A stretch of 64,000 nucleotides of DNA from Micromonospora sp. FIMYZ51 (lineage in GTDB: Bacteria > Actinomycetota > Actinomycetes > Mycobacteriales > Micromonosporaceae). The stretch is taken from positions 1,736,001-1,800,000 of the forward strand of contig NZ_CP134706.1 of the NCBI RefSeq assembly GCF_038246755.1, read 5' to 3'. Shown here in pieces: positions 8,188 to 17,824 of this stretch (position 1 is the stretch's first letter; each line of letters opens with the position of its first letter). The translations under genes were made by a program, and so were the position numbers. The notes beneath the pieces were generated by a model. That model made no database searches, was not told where the DNA came from, and saw only the letters and a list, made by a program, of their open reading frames with translations.

Positions 8188-9101
8188 CCGCCCCCGGTCC
8201 GGTGGTCGCCGTGGTCGGGCCGACCGCGGCCGGCAAGTCGGCCCTGAGCATCGCCCTGGCCCAGGCGCTCGGCGGCGAGGTGGTCAACGCCGACTCGATG
8301 CAGCTCTACCGGGGGATGGACATCGGTACCGCCAAGCTCACCCCCGCCGAGCGGGCCGGGGTGCCGCACCACCTGCTCGACATCTGGCCGGTCACCGAGC
8401 CGGCCAGCGTGGCGGAGTATCAGCGGCTGGCCCGGGCGGCGGTGGACGACATCCGGGCCCGGGGGCGGGTGCCGCTGCTGGTCGGCGGGTCCGGCCTGTA
8501 CGTGCGGGCGGTGCTGGAGCAGTTCGAGTTCCCGGGCACCGACCCGGCGGTGCGGGCGCGACTGGAGGGCGAACTCGCCGCGCTCGGCCCGGCACCGCTG
8601 CACGCGCGGCTGCGTGCGGCCGACCCGGTGGCGGCCGAGAGCATCCTGCCCGGCAACGGCCGGCGGATCGTCCGCGCACTGGAGGTGATCGAGCTGACCG
8701 GCGGACCGTTCACCGCCGCGCTGCCGCAGCCCACCCCGCACTATCCGGCGGTGCAGATCGGGGTCGACCTGGACACTGCGCTGCTCGACGAGCGGATCGC
8801 GACGCGGGTCGACCGGATGTGGGCCGACGGGCTGGTCGCCGAGACCCGCGAGCTGGTCGGCCACGGCCTGCCCGAGGGGCGTACGGCCAGCCGGGCGCTC
8901 GGCTACCAGCAGGTGCTGCGCTTCCTGGCCGGCGAGCTGACCGAGGAGCAGGCGTACGACGAGACCATCCGGGCCACCCGCCGCTTCGTCCGCCGCCAAC
9001 GCTCCTGGTTTCGGCGCGATCCGCGGGTGCACTGGCTGGACTCGGCCGACCCGGGACTGGTCGAGGCCGCCCTGCGGATACTCGGTGACGCTGCGCGATG
9101 A
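8184..9101 (+). CDS. miaA: tRNA dimethylallyltransferase
   Basis: Transfers the dimethylallyl group to A37 of tRNAs reading U-starting codons, making the substrate for MiaB. The 305-aa protein has the P-loop GPTAAGKS at residues 12-19, NADSMQLYRGMDIGTAK, the PHHLLDI motif and a C-terminal RQRSWFRRDPR segment, all typical. GTG start overlapping the previous stop. Six bases separate its stop from the ribosome-site region of dapF, so LigB-like, miaA and dapF form one operon. Confidence 0.96.
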   Translation: MTAPGPVVAVVGPTAAGKSALSIALAQALGGEVVNADSMQLYRGMDIGTAKLTPAERAGVPHHLLDIWPVTEPASVAEYQRLARAAVDDIRARGRVPLLVGGSGLYVRAVLEQFEFPGTDPAVRARLEGELAALGPAPLHARLRAADPVAAESILPGNGRRIVRALEVIELTGGPFTAALPQPTPHYPAVQIGVDLDTALLDERIATRVDRMWADGLVAETRELVGHGLPEGRTASRALGYQQVLRFLAGELTEEQAYDETIRATRRFVRRQRSWFRRDPRVHWLDSADPGLVEAALRILGDAAR

Positions 9102-9108
9102 TGGAGGC

Positions 9109-9942
9109 GTGGAGTTCACCAAGGGACACGGCACCGGCAACGACTTCGTGATCCTGCCCGACCCGGACGGCGCGCTCGACCTGACGCCCGACCTGGTGGC
9201 AGCGATCTGCGACCGGCGGCGGGGGCTTGGCGGCGACGGCGTGTTGCGGGTGGTCCGGGCGGCCAAACACCCCGACGGCGCCGCGCTGGCCGACTCGGCG
9301 GAGTGGTTCATGGACTACTGGAACTCCGACGGATCCTTCGCCGAGATGTGCGGCAACGGTGCCCGGGTCTTCGTCCGGTACCTGCTGGACACCGGGCTGG
9401 CCGCGCCGGCCGGCGGGGCGTTGCCGGTGGCGACCCGGGCCGGACTGGTCCGCGCCCGGGTCGACGGCGAGGCCATCGCCGTCGAGATGCGCCGTCCCCG
9501 GCGGTACGCGACCTCGACCGCCGCCCTGGGCGGGCTGACCCTGCCGGGCACCGCGGTCGACGTCGGCAACCCCCACCTTGTCTGTCCGCTGCCGGCCGGG
9601 CTGGACCTGGCCGGGCTGGACCTGACCCGGGCACCCAACTTCGACCCGGCGCTCTTCCCGTCCGGGGTGAACGTCGAGTTCACCGTGCCCGGCGGCCCGG
9701 TCGACGGCGTCGACGCGCATGTGCTGATGCGGGTCTACGAGCGCGGTTCCGCCGAAACCCTGTCCTGCGGCACCGGTGCCTGTGCGGTCGCTGCCGTGGC
9801 GCTGCACGACGCCGACCAGGAGACCGGCACGGTAGCCGTCGACGTCCCCGGCGGACGCCTCACCGTCACCCTCAACGACGACTCCTGCTGGCTCTCCGGC
9901 CCCGCCACCCTGGTCGCCACCGGCACCCTAACCCTCCCCTAA
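9109..9942 (+). CDS. dapF: Diaminopimelate epimerase
   Basis: Converts LL- to meso-diaminopimelate for lysine and peptidoglycan synthesis. The 277-aa protein has the catalytic pair Cys81 (EMCGNGARVF) and Cys220 (TLSCGTGAC) and the opening FTKGHGTGNDFV. The GTG at 9109 follows GATGGAGGC; earlier in-frame codons back to 9085 overlap miaA and lack homology. Third gene of the LigB-like/miaA/dapF operon. A C-rich repeat begins immediately after the stop. Confidence 0.96.
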   Translation: MEFTKGHGTGNDFVILPDPDGALDLTPDLVAAICDRRRGLGGDGVLRVVRAAKHPDGAALADSAEWFMDYWNSDGSFAEMCGNGARVFVRYLLDTGLAAPAGGALPVATRAGLVRARVDGEAIAVEMRRPRRYATSTAALGGLTLPGTAVDVGNPHLVCPLPAGLDLAGLDLTRAPNFDPALFPSGVNVEFTVPGGPVDGVDAHVLMRVYERGSAETLSCGTGACAVAAVALHDADQETGTVAVDVPGGRLTVTLNDDSCWLSGPATLVATGTLTLP

Positions 9943-9987
9943 CCCCACCCACCCCACCCACCCCACCCACCCCACCCACCCCACCCC
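9943..9987. repeat. Five tandem 9-bp CCCCACCCA units
   Basis: A perfect array (last unit one base changed) starting at the base after the dapF stop. It is strongly strand-asymmetric. On the G-rich strand it could form a quadruplex and hinder transcription past dapF. Confidence 0.9.
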
Positions 9988-9989
9988 TG

Positions 9990-10066
9990 CGCCGATCTTG
10001 CAGTTTTGGTCGCCGAATTGTGAGGCTTGCAGCGGGTCTGTCCCGACAAAAAGTGCAAGATCGGCG
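9990..10066. repeat. Palindrome-ended 77-bp intergenic element, copy 1
   Basis: Begins CGCCGATCTTGCA and ends TGCAAGATCGGCG, so its ends are inverted repeats. The interior resembles the element at 23657-23731 read in the opposite direction (GGTCGC and GTCC-GAC blocks conserved). It looks like a small non-autonomous palindromic element. It lies between the C-rich array and the IS110 element. Confidence 0.8.
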
Positions 10067-10101
10067 GCGGGCGGCGGGCGGCGGGGGTGTGGGGGTGGGG
10101 G

Positions 10102-11429
10102 GTGTCCCTATGGGTTTCGTCAAGCGGGGACGGGGCTGGTCGGGCGGGGTTGGTAGGGGATCTTGTCGCGGAGCATGGCGTATAGGACGTCGCAGCGGCG
10201 TCGGGCGAGGCAGATGAGGGCGGCGTTGTGGCGTTTACCTTCGGCGCGTTTGCGGTCGTAGTAGGCGCGGCTGACGGGGTCTGCGAGGGATGCGAACGCG
10301 GCGAGGAAGAACGCGCGTTTGAGGTTCTTGTTGCCGCCTCGGGGTGGGTGCTCGCCGCGGATGCTGGTGCCGGAGCGTCGGGTGACGGGGGCGAGGCCGG
10401 CGTAGGCGGCGAGGTGGCCGGGGTGGCGAAGGCGGTGCCGTCGCCGACTTCGAGCAGGATCTGGGCGGCGGTCCTGACGCCGATGCCGGGCATCGATGTC
10501 AGGACCGGGGCAAGAGGGTGTGCATCAAGCATCCTCTCGACCTGGTCGGCGACTTGGTCGCGTTGGTGTAGGACGTCGCGGAGGCTGTCGGCGAGACGGG
10601 GCAGGATCGTCTCGGCTGCTTGGGTGCCGGGGACGGTGACGGTCTGTTCGTCGAGGGCTGCCATGAGCTGTTCGATGAGCCGTTCACCCATGCGGGGTGC
10701 GTGGACGGCGGCGATCGAGAGTAGTTTGCGGCGACCGGCTTTGCGGAGTCCGGCCGGTCCGCCGCAGCGCGACAGCAACTCCAGCACGGCCTTGTGGTGC
10801 ACCTTCGGGCCGAGAACCCGTTCCAGGGCGGGATGAATCTGGGTGAGTAGTCCCCGGATACGGTTCGACACGCGCGTGGCCTCGCCAGCGAGGTCGTCGT
10901 CGAAGCCGACGAGGACCTCCAACTCGGCCAGAGCCTCATCTCCGACGTCGACCCGCCGCAGCGTGTGCGGCAGGGTGCGGGCGGCATCAGCGATGACATA
11001 GGCGTCGCGGGCGTCGGTCTTCGCGCTTCCGGGGTGCAGATCGGCGATCCGGCGCATCGCCAGGCCGGGCAGGTAGGCCACCTGATGACCGCATGCCCGA
11101 GCCACCGCGACCGGCAGGGCGCCGATCGAGGCGGGCTGGTCGACCACCACCAGCACCCGACCGTGGCCGGCGAGTTTGTCGAACAACTGCCTCAGCCGAG
11201 CCTCGGTGTTCGGCAACGGTGCGTCGTGCAGCCGCTTGCCGTCCGGCGCCAACCCGACCGCGTGATGATCACCCTTACCGACATCCAACCCGAGGTAGAC
11301 GCCGTATCCGCCGTGCACCACACCCGCCTCCACGCATCGTCCGTGGCCTCGGCCACAGGTCCAGGCGTCGGACTGCCGGCACCCACGTTACGAAGAGACC
11401 AACCCCAAACAGGGCGGCCGTGTCCCTAT
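10102..11429 (-). mobile_element. IS110-family insertion sequence
   Basis: A 10-bp direct repeat GTGTCCCTAT at 10102-10111 and 11420-11429 brackets a single IS110-type transposase gene, with no terminal inverted repeats, as expected for the family. The enclosed length of about 1.3 kb is typical. The non-coding stretch on the transposase 5' side (11334-11419) is where this family carries its bridge RNA in characterised members. It is short here, so the RNA may extend past the repeat, or my boundary may be inside the true end. The remaining 138 bases to the malic enzyme gene (11430-11567) hold no gene that I can see. Confidence 0.65.
10120..11333 (-). pseudogene. IS110 transposase with frameshift
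   Basis: The N-terminal DEDD (RuvC-like) domain is clear: LGLDVGKGDHHAVGL, VVVDQPASIG and KTDARDAYVIAD. The MPGIGVRTAAQILLEVGDG region begins the second domain. After GTAFATP the frame breaks: a run of four C (minus strand; G run at 10420-10423) where five are needed. Restoring one base gives GHLAAYAGLAPVTRRSG, which contains the catalytic-serine region, and continues to a TGA at 10120 for a 404-aa protein, the usual length. As written, the serine domain is lost and the protein should be inactive. A sequencing error in the C run is possible. Confidence 0.85.
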
Positions 11430-11567
11430 CAGCGGTCCGCCGACGCCACCCGACCCGGCGACAACACCCCCCGGATCATGCCTACGACAGGGGCAGGAAG
11501 TCATACCGGGCCGGGCGACCGAGGAGTCCCCGGCTGGGGACGATCAAAAAGGTAACGGGTGGCGGGG

Positions 11568-13040
11568 TTATGGGGTGGCGGAGGCGTTGGCGGCGATTTC
11601 GGGGAGGTCGGCGGGGCCGGGGTCGGCGGCGGGCGGCGGGGTGAGGGTGGGGTTCTGCGCGGCGGCCCGGACGGCGGCGGCGACCGCCGGGGCCACCCGG
11701 GCGTCGAAGACGCTGGGCACGATGACCGTCGGGTTGATCTTTTCCTCGCCCACCACGTCGGCGATGGCCCGGGCGGCGGCGATCGCCATCTCCTCGGTGA
11801 ACTCCTCGGCGTGCGCGTCGAGCATGCCGCGGAAGACGCCCGGGAAGGCGAGCACGTTGTTGATCTGGTTCGGCTGGTCGGAGCGGCCGGTGGCGACCAC
11901 GGCGGCATGCTTGCGCGCCTCCCGAGGGTCGACCTCCGGGTCCGGGTTGGCCAACGCGAAGACGATCGAATTCTTGGCCATCGTCGCGATGTCGTCGCCG
12001 GTCAGCAGGTTCGGCGCGCTCACTCCGATGAAGACGTCCGCGCCGTTAAGCGCCCCGGCGAGATCACCCGAGTAGTCGTCGCGGTTGGTGTTCTCGGCCA
12101 GCCACCGCCAGGCCGGGTTGAGGTCGGTCTGGCCGCGGTGCAGGGCGCCCTGCCGGTCGTACGCGATGATGTCGCCCACGCCCTGACGCAGCAGCAGCTT
12201 CATGATCGCGGTGCCCGCCGCGCCGGCACCGGAGACCACCACCCGGACGTCCGCGAGCTGCTTGCCCACCACCCGCAGCGCGTTGGTCAGCGCAGCCAGC
12301 ACGCAGATCGCGGTGCCGTGCTGGTCGTCGTGGAAGACGGGGATGTCCAGCGCCTCGCGCAGCCGTGCCTCGATCTCGAAGCAGCGCGGCGCGGCGATGT
12401 CCTCCAGGTTGATCCCGCCGTACGCCGGCGCGATCGCCTTCACGATGGCCACGATCTCGTCGGTGTCCTGGGTGTCCAGCACCACCGGCCAGGCGTCCAC
12501 CCCGCCGAAGCGCTTGAAGAGCGCCGCCTTGCCCTCCATCACCGGCAGCGACGCCGCAGGACCCAGGTTGCCCAGCCCCAGCACCGCGGAGCCATCGGAG
12601 ACCACCGCGACGGTGTTGCGCTTTATGGTCAACCGGCGGGCGTCGGCCGGGTTGTCCGCGATCGCCTGGCACACCCGGGCCACCCCCGGGGTGTACGCCC
12701 GGGACAGCTCGTCCCGGTTGCGCAGCGCGACCTTGGGGCTGACCTCGATCTTGCCGCCCAGGTGCAGCAGGAAGGTGCGGTCGGACACCTTGCGCACGTC
12801 CACGCCGTCCAGCTCCCGCAGCGCGTCGACGACCTGGTCGGCGTGCCCGGCGTCGGCGGTGTCGCAGGTCAGGTCGACGATCACGTGGGTCGGGTCGGAG
12901 TCGACCACGTCCAGCGCGGTGACGATGGCTCCGGCATCGCCGACCGAGGTGGTGAGCCGCCCGATCGAGGAGGCATCGGCGGGCACGGCGATCCGGATCG
13001 TGATCGAAAATCCGGCACTGGGTAGTCGGGTGGTAGCCAC
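11568..13040 (-). CDS. NAD-dependent malic enzyme with N-terminal ACT domain
   Basis: Oxidative decarboxylation of malate to pyruvate. Residues about 10-85 (ITIRIAVPADASSIGRLTTSVGDAGA onwards) look like an ACT domain, a frequent amino-acid-binding regulatory fold in actinobacterial malic enzymes. The catalytic part has YTPGVARVC, GSAVLGLGNLGP, FHDDQHGTA and GAGAAGTAI (Rossmann fold). The GTG at 13040 has GGAGGGACCTGC upstream; the frame is open a further 43 codons without a better start. 490 aa. It is divergent from hflX and downstream of the IS110 element. Confidence 0.92.
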   Translation of the reverse strand: MATTRLPSAGFSITIRIAVPADASSIGRLTTSVGDAGAIVTALDVVDSDPTHVIVDLTCDTADAGHADQVVDALRELDGVDVRKVSDRTFLLHLGGKIEVSPKVALRNRDELSRAYTPGVARVCQAIADNPADARRLTIKRNTVAVVSDGSAVLGLGNLGPAASLPVMEGKAALFKRFGGVDAWPVVLDTQDTDEIVAIVKAIAPAYGGINLEDIAAPRCFEIEARLREALDIPVFHDDQHGTAICVLAALTNALRVVGKQLADVRVVVSGAGAAGTAIMKLLLRQGVGDIIAYDRQGALHRGQTDLNPAWRWLAENTNRDDYSGDLAGALNGADVFIGVSAPNLLTGDDIATMAKNSIVFALANPDPEVDPREARKHAAVVATGRSDQPNQINNVLAFPGVFRGMLDAHAEEFTEEMAIAAARAIADVVGEEKINPTVIVPSVFDARVAPAVAAAVRAAAQNPTLTPPPAADPGPADLPEIAANASATP

Positions 13041-13162
13041 GCAGGTCCCTCCGTCGGCGCTGAACGGCTCGCCCGCATTTCTACTCGCCCTGCTGGCAGG
13101 CCCGACAGCCGCCCCCGCTTTTGCCGCTTCGCGCAGTGGGCATATACCAGGTGCACCAGGCG

Positions 13163-13191
13163 TTGACACATGTCAGGATTGCTCGGTACAT
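13163..13191 (+). promoter_or_regulatory. Candidate hflX promoter
   Basis: TTGACA (13163-13168), 17 bases, then GTACAT as a weak -10. Transcription would start about 18-20 bases before the TTG start of hflX. Confidence 0.45.
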
Positions 13192-13215
13192 GCACAGAAC
13201 GGACAGGAGAGACGC

Positions 13216-14664
13216 TTGCCAGACCAGGAGACCTACGTTTCTTTCCCCGACGACGAGCTCGAAACCACCACCGGCGAGTACGAGCTCTCCGAGCGGCAGG
13301 CACTGCGACGGGTCCCCGGCCTCTCCACCGAGCTGACCGACGTCACCGAGGTCGAATACCGACAGCTGCGGCTGGAGCGGGTGGTCCTGGTCGGCGTCTG
13401 GACCGAGGGCAGCCAGGCCGACGCGGAGAACTCCCTCACCGAGCTGGCCGCGCTGGCCGAGACCGCCGGCTCGCAGGTGCTCGAAGGGCTCATCCAGCGG
13501 CGCAACCGGCCGGACCCGGCCACCTACATCGGTCGCGGCAAGGTCGACGACCTCGGTTCGGTGGTGGTCTCCGCCGGCGCGGACACGGTGATCTGCGACG
13601 GGGAACTCTCCCCGTCCCAACTGCGCAACCTGGAGCAGCGCACCAAGGTCAAGGTGGTCGACCGGACCGCGCTGATCCTCGACATCTTCGCCCAGCACGC
13701 CAAGAGCAAGGAAGGGCGGGCCCAGGTCGAGCTGGCCCAGCTCGAATACCTCCTGCCCCGGCTGCGGGGTTGGGGCGAGACGCTCTCCCGGCAGACCGGT
13801 GGGTCGGGCCGTGGCGGTGGCGCCGGTGGCGGCGTCGGCGTGCGTGGTCCCGGTGAGACCAAGCTGGAAACCGACAGGCGGCGCATCCGCCACCGGATCG
13901 CCCGGCTACGCCGGGAGATCAAGGCCATGCGGACGGTACGCGAGACCAAGCGCGCCCGGCGCACCCGCAACGCCATCCCGGCGGTGGCCATCGCCGGCTA
14001 CACGAACGCCGGCAAGTCGAGCCTGCTGAACCGGCTCACCGGGGCGGGCGTGTTGGTGGAGGACGCGCTCTTCGCCACGCTCGACCCGACCACGCGCCGG
14101 GCCAGCACCCCCGACGGGCGGGTCTACACGCTCTCCGACACCGTCGGATTCGTCCGGCACCTGCCGCACCAGATCGTCGAGGCGTTCCGCTCGACGCTTG
14201 AGGAGGTCGCCGAGGCGGATCTGGTCGTGCACGTGGTCGACGGTGCCCACCCGGATCCGCAGGAGCAGGTCCGGGCCGTACGGGAGGTGCTCTCCGAGGT
14301 CGGTGCGGACCGGCTGCCAGAACTGCTGGTGGTCAACAAGACTGACGCGGCCGACGAGGAGACGCTGCTCCAGCTGAAGCGGCTCTGGCCGGACGCGGTC
14401 TTCGTCTCCGCGCACAGCGGGCGCGGCATCGACGAGCTACGCGAGGCGATCGAGCGGCGGTTGCCCCGCCCGGCCGTCGAGGTGCGGGTGGTGCTGCCGT
14501 ACGACCGGGGTGACCTGGTGGCCCGCCTGCACCGGCAGGGCGAGGTGCTCAGCACGGCCCACCTGCCGGAGGGCACCATGCTGCACGTCCGGGTCAACGA
14601 GGCACTGGCGGCCGAGTTGGTTCCGTTCGGCGACCCGGCGGAAGCGGTCCATACCGTGCGGTAA
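13216..14664 (+). CDS. hflX: GTPase HflX
   Basis: Ribosome-associated GTPase that splits stalled 70S ribosomes. The 482-aa protein shows the HflX N-terminal domain (IQRRNRPDPATYIGRGKVDDL, SPSQLRNLEQRT), the glycine-rich GSGRGGGAGGGVGVRGPGE linker, then the G domain with G1 GYTNAGKSS (residues 261-269), DTVGF (G3) and NKTD (G4). Start codon: TTG at 13216 after ACAGGAGAG. No other in-frame start has a ribosome site, and the candidate promoter ends just upstream. The frame is open far upstream through the malic enzyme gene, which is coincidental. Confidence 0.94.
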   Translation: MPDQETYVSFPDDELETTTGEYELSERQALRRVPGLSTELTDVTEVEYRQLRLERVVLVGVWTEGSQADAENSLTELAALAETAGSQVLEGLIQRRNRPDPATYIGRGKVDDLGSVVVSAGADTVICDGELSPSQLRNLEQRTKVKVVDRTALILDIFAQHAKSKEGRAQVELAQLEYLLPRLRGWGETLSRQTGGSGRGGGAGGGVGVRGPGETKLETDRRRIRHRIARLRREIKAMRTVRETKRARRTRNAIPAVAIAGYTNAGKSSLLNRLTGAGVLVEDALFATLDPTTRRASTPDGRVYTLSDTVGFVRHLPHQIVEAFRSTLEEVAEADLVVHVVDGAHPDPQEQVRAVREVLSEVGADRLPELLVVNKTDAADEETLLQLKRLWPDAVFVSAHSGRGIDELREAIERRLPRPAVEVRVVLPYDRGDLVARLHRQGEVLSTAHLPEGTMLHVRVNEALAAELVPFGDPAEAVHTVR

Positions 14665-14716
14665 CCGCGTATCCCGCGTCACGCAACGGAAACCGGCGGC
14701 ATGCGACACTTCTTTC

Positions 14717-16488
14717 ATGCACCGCACTGTTTCCTTCGTCACGGTCGCCTTCGGCCTGCTCGGGGGCACCGTGGCACTGACGGGCACCGCTGTCGCGGCG
14801 CCGCCGCCCGCGTCGACCGTGGCCGGTGCGGCAGCGGCGCTGCCGACGGTTGCCGAGGCGTCGCTGGCGGGTCCACGAGCGCCGCTGGCCGCTGCCGGCG
14901 CGCCGCTGGTGGCCGCCCCCAAGAAACAGTGCACCGTCACCGACTCCCGGCTGCGTGAGCTCTCCGGCCTGGTGGTGACCAAGAACGGCTACATCGTCAT
15001 CAACGACAGCACCGACCAGGACGACCGCAAGCGGGTCTTCTACCTCGACAAGGACTGCCAGGTCACCCGCGCGGTCCCCTATTCCGGGGCGGGGCCGTTC
15101 GACACCGAGGATCTCGCCCTCTCGCCCGACCGCAAGACGCTGTGGATCGCCGACACCGGCGACAACCCGCTCAGCCGGGAGCGCCGCGAGCGGGTGGCGG
15201 TCTGGACCATGCCGGTCAACGGCAACAAGCAGCCGACCCTGCACCGGCTCGCCTACGCCGACGGCAAGCCGCGCGACGCCGAGGCCCTGCTGGTCGGCGA
15301 CGACAACCAGCCGCTGATCATCACGAAGGTCACCGCCGGCAAGGCCGAGATCTTCACCCCGGACGGCCAGCTGAAGAGCGGCGACACCGAACCGGTGCCG
15401 ATGAAGCGGGTTGGCGAGATCGAGCTGCCGAAGACGGACACCGAAACCGGTTCGGTCCCTTCGGCCGCATCACGATCACCGGCGCGGCCCGTTCGCCGGA
15501 CGGTTCGCGGGTGGTGCTGCGCACGTACGCCGACGCTTTCGAGTACGACATCGCAAACGGCGACATCGTGGCGGCGCTGACCACCGGCACGCCTCGGGTC
15601 ACCGCGCTTGACGATCCGTTCGGCGAGGCGATCGCCTACTCGACCGACGGCAAGACCTTCCTTACCGTCTCCGACGCGGGCAGCCTGGAGGACGATGAAC
15701 CGGTCGACGTCCTCAGCTACACCCCGTCCACGGAGGGGCCGAAGAACCTGGCCGAGGATTCGGACGCGGCGAAGAAGTCCGCTGGCCAGTCGTTCGTCGA
15801 CGGGTTGAGCCTGGACGACATCATGTACCTGATCGCCGCCGTGGGTGTGCTCGGCGCACTCCTGGTCGGCGCGGGCATCGTCGGCATCTTCCGGGCCCGC
15901 AAGCGGCCGGCCCCGCCGGGCAACGACCGCGGCCGTGGCGACCGGGACGGCGACGGCCCGGGGCCGACCGGCAAGGACGACGGGTCCGGCCCACCGCCGG
16001 AGCGACCGCGAGGCGGGGTCTACGGCGGCGGGGCGCCGGGCGGCAACGTCTACGGCGGCTCGCCGAACGGCGAGCGGTCCGGAGCCCGACCGGGGCCGGT
16101 CTACGGCGGCCGAGGCGGCGCTGGCGCTGCCCGACCGGCCCAGGGCGGCGGCGTGTACGGCGGCGGCCCTCGGCCGGCGGAGGGCGTTCCCGGTGCCGGT
16201 GGGCGACCCAACGGTGGCCGGCCGGCCGGCGGTGGGCGGGGCGGTGGCGGTGGCGGTGTCTACGGCGGCGGCGGAGCTGGCGGCGGCGGGCGGGTCGAGT
16301 CGCCTCGCGGTGGGCGGGTCGAGCCGCCCCGGGGCGGGCGGGTCGAGCCGCCTCGCGGTGGTCGGGCCGAGCCACCCCGGCGCGGTGGCCCGGCCGAGCC
16401 GGACCAGCGCGGCCGACGTCCGGGGCGCTATCGCGAGGACGGCTCGGAGCCGCACGGTAACTACGGCTACCGAGGCGACCGGTACTGA
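14717..16488 (+). pseudogene. Frameshifted exported beta-propeller-like membrane protein
   Basis: Family not recognised. A signal peptide (MHRTVSFVTVAFGLLGG...) is followed by WD-like blade sequences (RELSGLVVTKNGYIVINDS, EDLALSPDRKTLWIADTGD). The frame breaks at about 15454: GG stands where GGG would continue through GPFGRITITGAARSPDGSR. The second half ends with a membrane helix (MYLIAAVGVLGALLVGAG, about 15825-15880) and a cytoplasmic Gly/Pro/Arg tail with five VYGG motifs and RVEPPRGG repeats. Restored length is 590 aa. Either a one-base deletion or a sequence error; codon bias continues unchanged on both sides. Confidence 0.7.
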
Positions 16489-16600
16489 GTCTCCGGCCTG
16501 CGTCGTCTCCGGCCTGCGTCGTCTCCGGCCTGCGTCGTCTCCGGCCTGCGTCGTCTCCGGCCTGCGTCGTCTCCGGCCTGCGCCGTCTCCGGCCTGCACC
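16489..16600. repeat. Seven tandem 16-bp units after a gene 3' end
   Basis: The unit GTCTCCGGCCTGCGTC starts right after the TGA at 16486-16488 and repeats six times fully (one with a single change) and once partly. No spacer-repeat structure, so it is not CRISPR. The rest of the gap to lexA (16601-16679) has nothing recognisable. Confidence 0.92.
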
Positions 16601-16679
16601 GGTCGTGATCCTGGCCAACACCGGTCGGGCCGGCTGACCCGGTGCTGGGCTCGACGGCCGACCGGCCGCGCGGAACGGG

Positions 16680-17462
16680 TCAGATGCGGCGCAGCACGGC
16701 GACCACCCGGCCCATGATCGTGGCGTCGTCGCCCGGGATCGGGTCGAAGGCCGGATTCTGCGGCATCAGCCAGACGTGGCCGTCGCGGCGGCGGTAGGTC
16801 TTCACCGTCGCCTCGCCGTCGAGCATGGCGGCGACGATCTCGCCGGAGTCCGCGGTCGGCTGCTGCCGGACCACCACCCAGTCCCCGTCGCAGATCGCCG
16901 CGTCGAGCATCGAGTCGCCCTTGACCTGGAGCATGAAGACCTCGCCCTCGCCGACGAGTTCCCGGGGCAGCGGGAAGACATCCTCCATCGACTGTTCGGC
17001 GAGGATCGGCCCACCGGCGGCGATTCGGCCGAGCATCGGCACGTACGCGGGCGCCGGGCGCTGCGAGCGGCTCAGCTCGTCGTCCACGTCGTTTGGCGAG
17101 CGGACATCCACCGCTCGGGGCCGGTTCGGGTCGCGGCGCAGGAAGCCCTTCTTCTCCAGCTCCTTGAGCTGGTAGGCGACGCTGGACGGGGAGACCAGCC
17201 CCACCGCCTCACCGATCTCACGCACGCTTGGCGGGTAACCGTGCCGCTCCACCCAGGTGCGGATGAAGTCGAGGATGCGTCGCTGCCGGGCGGTCAGGTC
17301 GACCGTGGCCGGGTCGGGAAAGGCACTGGCCACCGGCGTGACCGAACGCAGGGCCGGCGGCCCGCTGCGGGTGCGGGAGACGCTGCGGCGGCGGCCGGCC
17401 GGCGGGCCCGCCTCGGTGCTCTGTTGCGGGCTCTGTGGCCGGGTGGCCCGGTCCTCGGTCAC
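16680..17462 (-). CDS. lexA: SOS repressor LexA
   Basis: Represses DNA-damage genes and is inactivated by RecA-stimulated self-cleavage. The 260-aa protein has an N-terminal winged HTH ([23 protein letters not shown]...REIGEAVGL), the cleavage bond Ala149-Gly150 in RIAAGGP, and the catalytic Ser184 (GDSM) and Lys221 (ATVKTY). About 50 poorly conserved residues precede the HTH. The GTG at 17462 follows GGGAGGACGGAC. An actinobacterial SOS box lies 212 bases upstream, consistent with autoregulation from a distant promoter. Confidence 0.96.
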   Translation of the reverse strand: MTEDRATRPQSPQQSTEAGPPAGRRRSVSRTRSGPPALRSVTPVASAFPDPATVDLTARQRRILDFIRTWVERHGYPPSVREIGEAVGLVSPSSVAYQLKELEKKGFLRRDPNRPRAVDVRSPNDVDDELSRSQRPAPAYVPMLGRIAAGGPILAEQSMEDVFPLPRELVGEGEVFMLQVKGDSMLDAAICDGDWVVVRQQPTADSGEIVAAMLDGEATVKTYRRRDGHVWLMPQNPAFDPIPGDDATIMGRVVAVLRRI

Positions 17463-17673
17463 GTCCGTCCTCCCTGGTCGGCGCTGGGTGCCTCGGCGGC
17501 TCGTGGTGCGTGTGGTTGCTGCGGCCGGTGGCAGTCGACCATGGTCACCTCCGGCTGTTGATGACCGTATAGGTGAGATCGGTCATTTTCAAACATCTGT
17601 ACGACGTGGCTCCGCGTGTCGGGCCGGAAAAGCGCGACAGTCGTACGCCCGTTCTGATAAATGGTACGTCTGG

Positions 17674-17689
17674 TCGAACGGGTGTTCGA
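17674..17689. promoter_or_regulatory. SOS box (LexA operator)
   Basis: TCGAAC-GGGT-GTTCGA, a perfect match to the actinobacterial consensus with four central bases. It lies in the 564-base lexA-nrdR divergent gap, 212 bases from lexA. A weaker half-match, TCGTACGCCCGTTCTG, is at about 17641. Confidence 0.9.
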
Positions 17690-17824
17690 CCCCGTCCGGA
17701 TTGGTGGGCGATCCTGCCCGGCCGGGTGGTAACCGGTGTCACCGCGGTGCGTTGGGCCCTCGGGTTGCGCCGGAAGGGGGGAGCGGGTGGGCTGTCAGGT
17801 GACGCGCCGGACACGCCGGTCAAC

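Noticed and set aside
15445..15460. Programmed ribosomal frameshift in the membrane gene
   Set aside because: No slippery heptamer or following pseudoknot; a one-base loss in a G run explains it better.
16489..16600. CRISPR array
   Set aside because: Units are contiguous with no spacers; the same applies to the arrays at 42695, 31671 and 46311.
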